The notes below the pieces were generated by a model. That model did no database searches. It saw nothing but the letters and a program-made list of their open reading frames with translations, and was not told the DNA's origin. Shown piece by piece: positions 61,710 to 64,000 of a DNA stretch of 64,000 bases (position 1 is the first letter of the stretch; every line of letters begins with the position of its first letter). The DNA lies in NCBI GenBank assembly GCA_026413225.1, contig CM048553.1, positions 145,755,690-145,819,689 on the forward strand, given 5' to 3'. A program made the translations under genes and the position numbers. This stretch comes from Otis tarda. Taxonomy: Eukaryota; Chordata; Aves; Otidiformes; Otididae.

Positions 61710-62293
61710 TATTCTAGGTCTGGCTAGGATGGAGTTCATTTTCTTCATGGGCACCTGTATGATGCTATGTTTTGTATTTGTTAATAAAATGGTGTTAATA
61801 ACACACAAGTGTTGTGGCTCTTGTTGAGTTGTGCTTGCACAGTATCAAATCTTTGTCTTTTCCTGCTGCCCCCTCAGTGAGTGGGCTAGGGGTGCACAAG
61901 AGGATGAGAGATGACACAGTCAGGACAGCTGAACCTAGTGACCAAGGGGATATTCTATAACATATGATGTCCTCAGCAATAAAATCTCAGGGAAAGGAGG
62001 ATGAAGCAGGGACATACAGCGATTGTGGTCTTTGATTTCCCATGATTACAGATGCTGAGGCTCTGCTGTCTTGGAGATAGCAAACCATTTGGCCTGACAA
62101 TGGGAAGTAGTCAATGAATTATTTGTTTTTGTTTTGCTTGGGCACACAGCTTTCTTTCACCTGTTAAACTGCCTTTATCTCAACCCATGAGTTTTCTTGG
62201 TTTTACCTTTCCATTCTTTCCCCCATCCTACTCAAGGGAGTGAAAAAGCAGCTCGTTGGAGGCCTAGCTGCCAGTTAGTGTCAGCCTACCACA
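61710..62293 (+). mobile_element. Solo LTR, second avian ERVL-type family
   Basis: It begins at about TATTCTAGGTCTGGCTAGG and ends AGTGTCAGCCTACCACA. Matches to the common avian LTR type run in order: ctggctaggatggagttcat, gtgttaataacacac, acagtcaggacagctgaacc, ggatattctata, catatgatgtcc, cagcaataaaatc, gggaagtagtcaatgaatt, and ctgcctttatctcaaccc followed by atgagttttc. The order and the terminal sequences set the + orientation. No internal retroviral sequence is present. I could not find a target duplication, so the ends may be off by a few bases. Confidence 0.85.
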
Positions 62294-62434
62294 ATAAGCT
62301 AATATATTTTAGTGAAAGAAACTGTAATGCCCATATACAGAAATCAAATGTAATTATCATCATCATACAATTACTTAAAACTAACATAAAACTATATCAC
62401 TACCTGTTGACAGAGATGATCTGCAATGGCCATG
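62294..62434. other. Short unique spacer between LTRs
   Basis: About 140 bases of ordinary AT-rich DNA separate two oppositely oriented LTRs. Nothing else is visible. Confidence 0.6.
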
Positions 62435-63072
62435 TGTCGTGGTTTAACTACAGTCAGCAATTGAGTACCAGACAGCTGCTCAATCACCCTCCCCCTCCCC
62501 AGGGGACAAGGGAGAGAATTAGGAAGAAAACTCGTGGGTTGAGATAAAGGCAGTTTAGTAGGATAGCAAAAGAAAAGATAATTTTATATATATATATTTA
62601 AAATAATTATAATAATACTATTAGAAAAAATAATAATGAGAATTTTTTTTTAAAGTCAAAACAAACAAACAAACCCAACAGATTATGCGCAATTTCCCAC
62701 CACCCGATGACTGATACAGCCTTTCCCGAGCAGCAATTATGGCTGTAAACAATCCCAGAACGATTCTGAACAGTGAGAGACAAAAAAAAAAAAAAGAGAC
62801 AGCTTACTGACTCACCCTCCCACTTAAGTACTAAACGTGACATTTATGGCAGGGAATACTGTCTTTGGCCTGTTTGGGTCAACTATTCCGGCTGTATCCC
62901 TCCCAGCTTCCTGTACCTGCACATTAGCGAAACCTGGGAAGACAGACAGTGACCTTGGTCTCTTTAACAACTACCAACATCAGCGTGTTTATCAACATTC
63001 TTCACATATGAAATCCAAAACACATCACCTACTGAGAGGAAAATTAACTCCATCCTAGCTGAAACCATGGCA
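62435..63072 (-). mobile_element. Solo LTR, third avian ERVL-type family, with AT and AAAC simple repeats
   Basis: On the + strand it runs from TGTCGTGGTTTAAC to GCTGAAACCATGGCA, the reverse complement of the abundant avian LTR that starts TGTCGTGGTTTCAGC-like and ends GGTTAAACCACGACA-like. Landmarks are cttcctgtacctgcacatta, catcagcgtgtttatcaaca, aaaattaactccatcc, and ctcgtgggttgagataaagg, shared in inverted form with the 61710 LTR near its 3' end. The middle contains a TATATA run (62584-62600) and AAAC repeats (62657-62677), where this LTR type normally has ATT-rich simple repeats. No internal retroviral genes are attached. Confidence 0.9.
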
Positions 63073-64000
63073 AACTGCAAGAAAACTAGCCTATTTCTCC
63101 ATCTAAGCGAAGATAAAAGCAAAGTTTTCAGGTTAAATTTACTTTTCTGATATCTTTTCAATGGAGTACATGACAGGTGTTTTCTTCATGGTCTGATTTT
63201 TGCTGCCATTTTCACATTTTTAAATATCTTGTCTATTGAACTGATTTTTTTTTCTTTGTTGCTTACTAAATTTAGACAAGATTTTACTACTCTTAAGCAG
63301 AAATCCAGGAAAGTAGGCATTAGAAAGGAAAGTTTATGAAATAAAGTTAATGCTGCCCACTAAAAAAAAAAAAAAATAAAAGAAAAACAATATTCATCTG
63401 CCTAAAGCATTCTTCTTCAACTGTTTCTTATACAGAGTTGCAATACAACTCCTGTTTGTTGATATTGAATTGTTGGTTGAATTATAATTACAAAGCTTTC
63501 TGTAGCAGGCTTGTTGGAACACATGCATGGATAGATATCATAAAGAATTTATACTTAGGTGTTAGGAGTGATTTGAGAATTCCATTAAAAGAAATAACCT
63601 TAATCATCCACAATAACATTGTATTAATTATTAATACAGCTGATCAGTAGTCTGAAATTGCTCACATCAAATATTAATCATGGGGGTAGATGAATTCATA
63701 TTATTTGTGACAGGCATACTATACCTACTTCTCAATATCTTTATAATGTTATTATTTACCTGCAAAAAAAAAAGAGATGAGAAACATTTCAATAGTTCTT
63801 TGTAAAAAGGTGCTCAAAAAGGTTAACTTCAGAGATTGTGTTTTACTTACAAAATCTACTTATCAGCTATCAGGCAATATTACAAGAAAGGTAGCAAACT
63901 ATTGGGAGGAAACAAAAAAGTTCTTCTTTCAAAATAAGGATTAATGGTACTCCAGGCATGTGATACTTCATGCAAGCTGACAGGTACCAACTACCTTTCT
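63073..64000. other. Unique AT-rich non-coding DNA
   Basis: No gene or element recognised. A poly-A run lies near 63362-63376. Nothing else stands out up to the end of the window. Confidence 0.6.

Noticed and set aside
62584-62677. TATATA and AAAC repeats as an independent microsatellite locus
   Set aside because: They lie inside the LTR at the position where this LTR family normally has simple repeats, so they are part of the element.
1-64000. CRISPR array, operon or other prokaryote-type system
   Set aside because: There are no regularly spaced identical repeats, no gene clusters and no ribosome binding sites. CR1 and avian LTRs show that this is vertebrate nuclear DNA.

Overview
This is a bird nuclear genome window, AT-rich and without any host protein-coding gene that I can support. 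The bird assignment rests on its repeats. There are five CR1 LINE copies or fragments of the younger avian type, with 3' ends showing the avian ATTCTATG-type signature or its diverged form. There is one much older CR1/L3-like copy. There are four solo LTRs of the ERVL-type families common in birds, whose ends read roughly TGT(C/T)..TGG and CTGGGGTTAAACCACGACA. No Alu, L1 or other mammalian repeat is visible. None of the open frames outside these repeats shows a recognisable domain, and most are short frames in AT-rich DNA. The window is best read as intergenic desert or the inside of a very long intron.

Layout: 1-9011 is unique AT-rich DNA with small tandem duplications near 5.15 and 5.66 kb. 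9012-9894 is a solo LTR on the + strand. 11101-11625 is a 5'-truncated CR1 (- strand). 21672-22024 holds a pyrimidine tract and a separate purine tract. 24132-24210 is a short CR1 3' tail (- strand). 24211-29377 is unique DNA, including a CpG-retaining block at about 26.1-27.2 kb. 29378-31922 is the longest CR1 (- strand). It carries the end of the endonuclease, the whole reverse transcriptase and the C-terminus, broken by one stop codon and one 1-base deletion, and one catalytic aspartate is replaced. 31923-46492 is unique DNA with an unclassified richer block at 33.1-34.0 kb, a perfect hairpin at 44.72 kb and an AT-only stretch at 45.1 kb. At 46493-48407 two CR1 copies lie back to back with their 5' ends facing; the right one is flanked by a 10-base target duplication. 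51164-52385 is a very old CR1 interrupted by a run of 29 T. 52386-60409 is unique DNA with a microexon-like motif at 58450-58467. 60410-63072 is a cluster of three solo LTRs of three different types in alternating orientation. 63073-64000 is unique DNA.

Nothing here works together as a pathway or operon. The window is a record of retroelement insertion and decay. Five of six CR1 copies lie on the - strand. I did not find a convincing undescribed system. The items most worth checking are the microexon-like motif, the possible conserved non-coding blocks, the LTR cluster and the lesions in the longest CR1.
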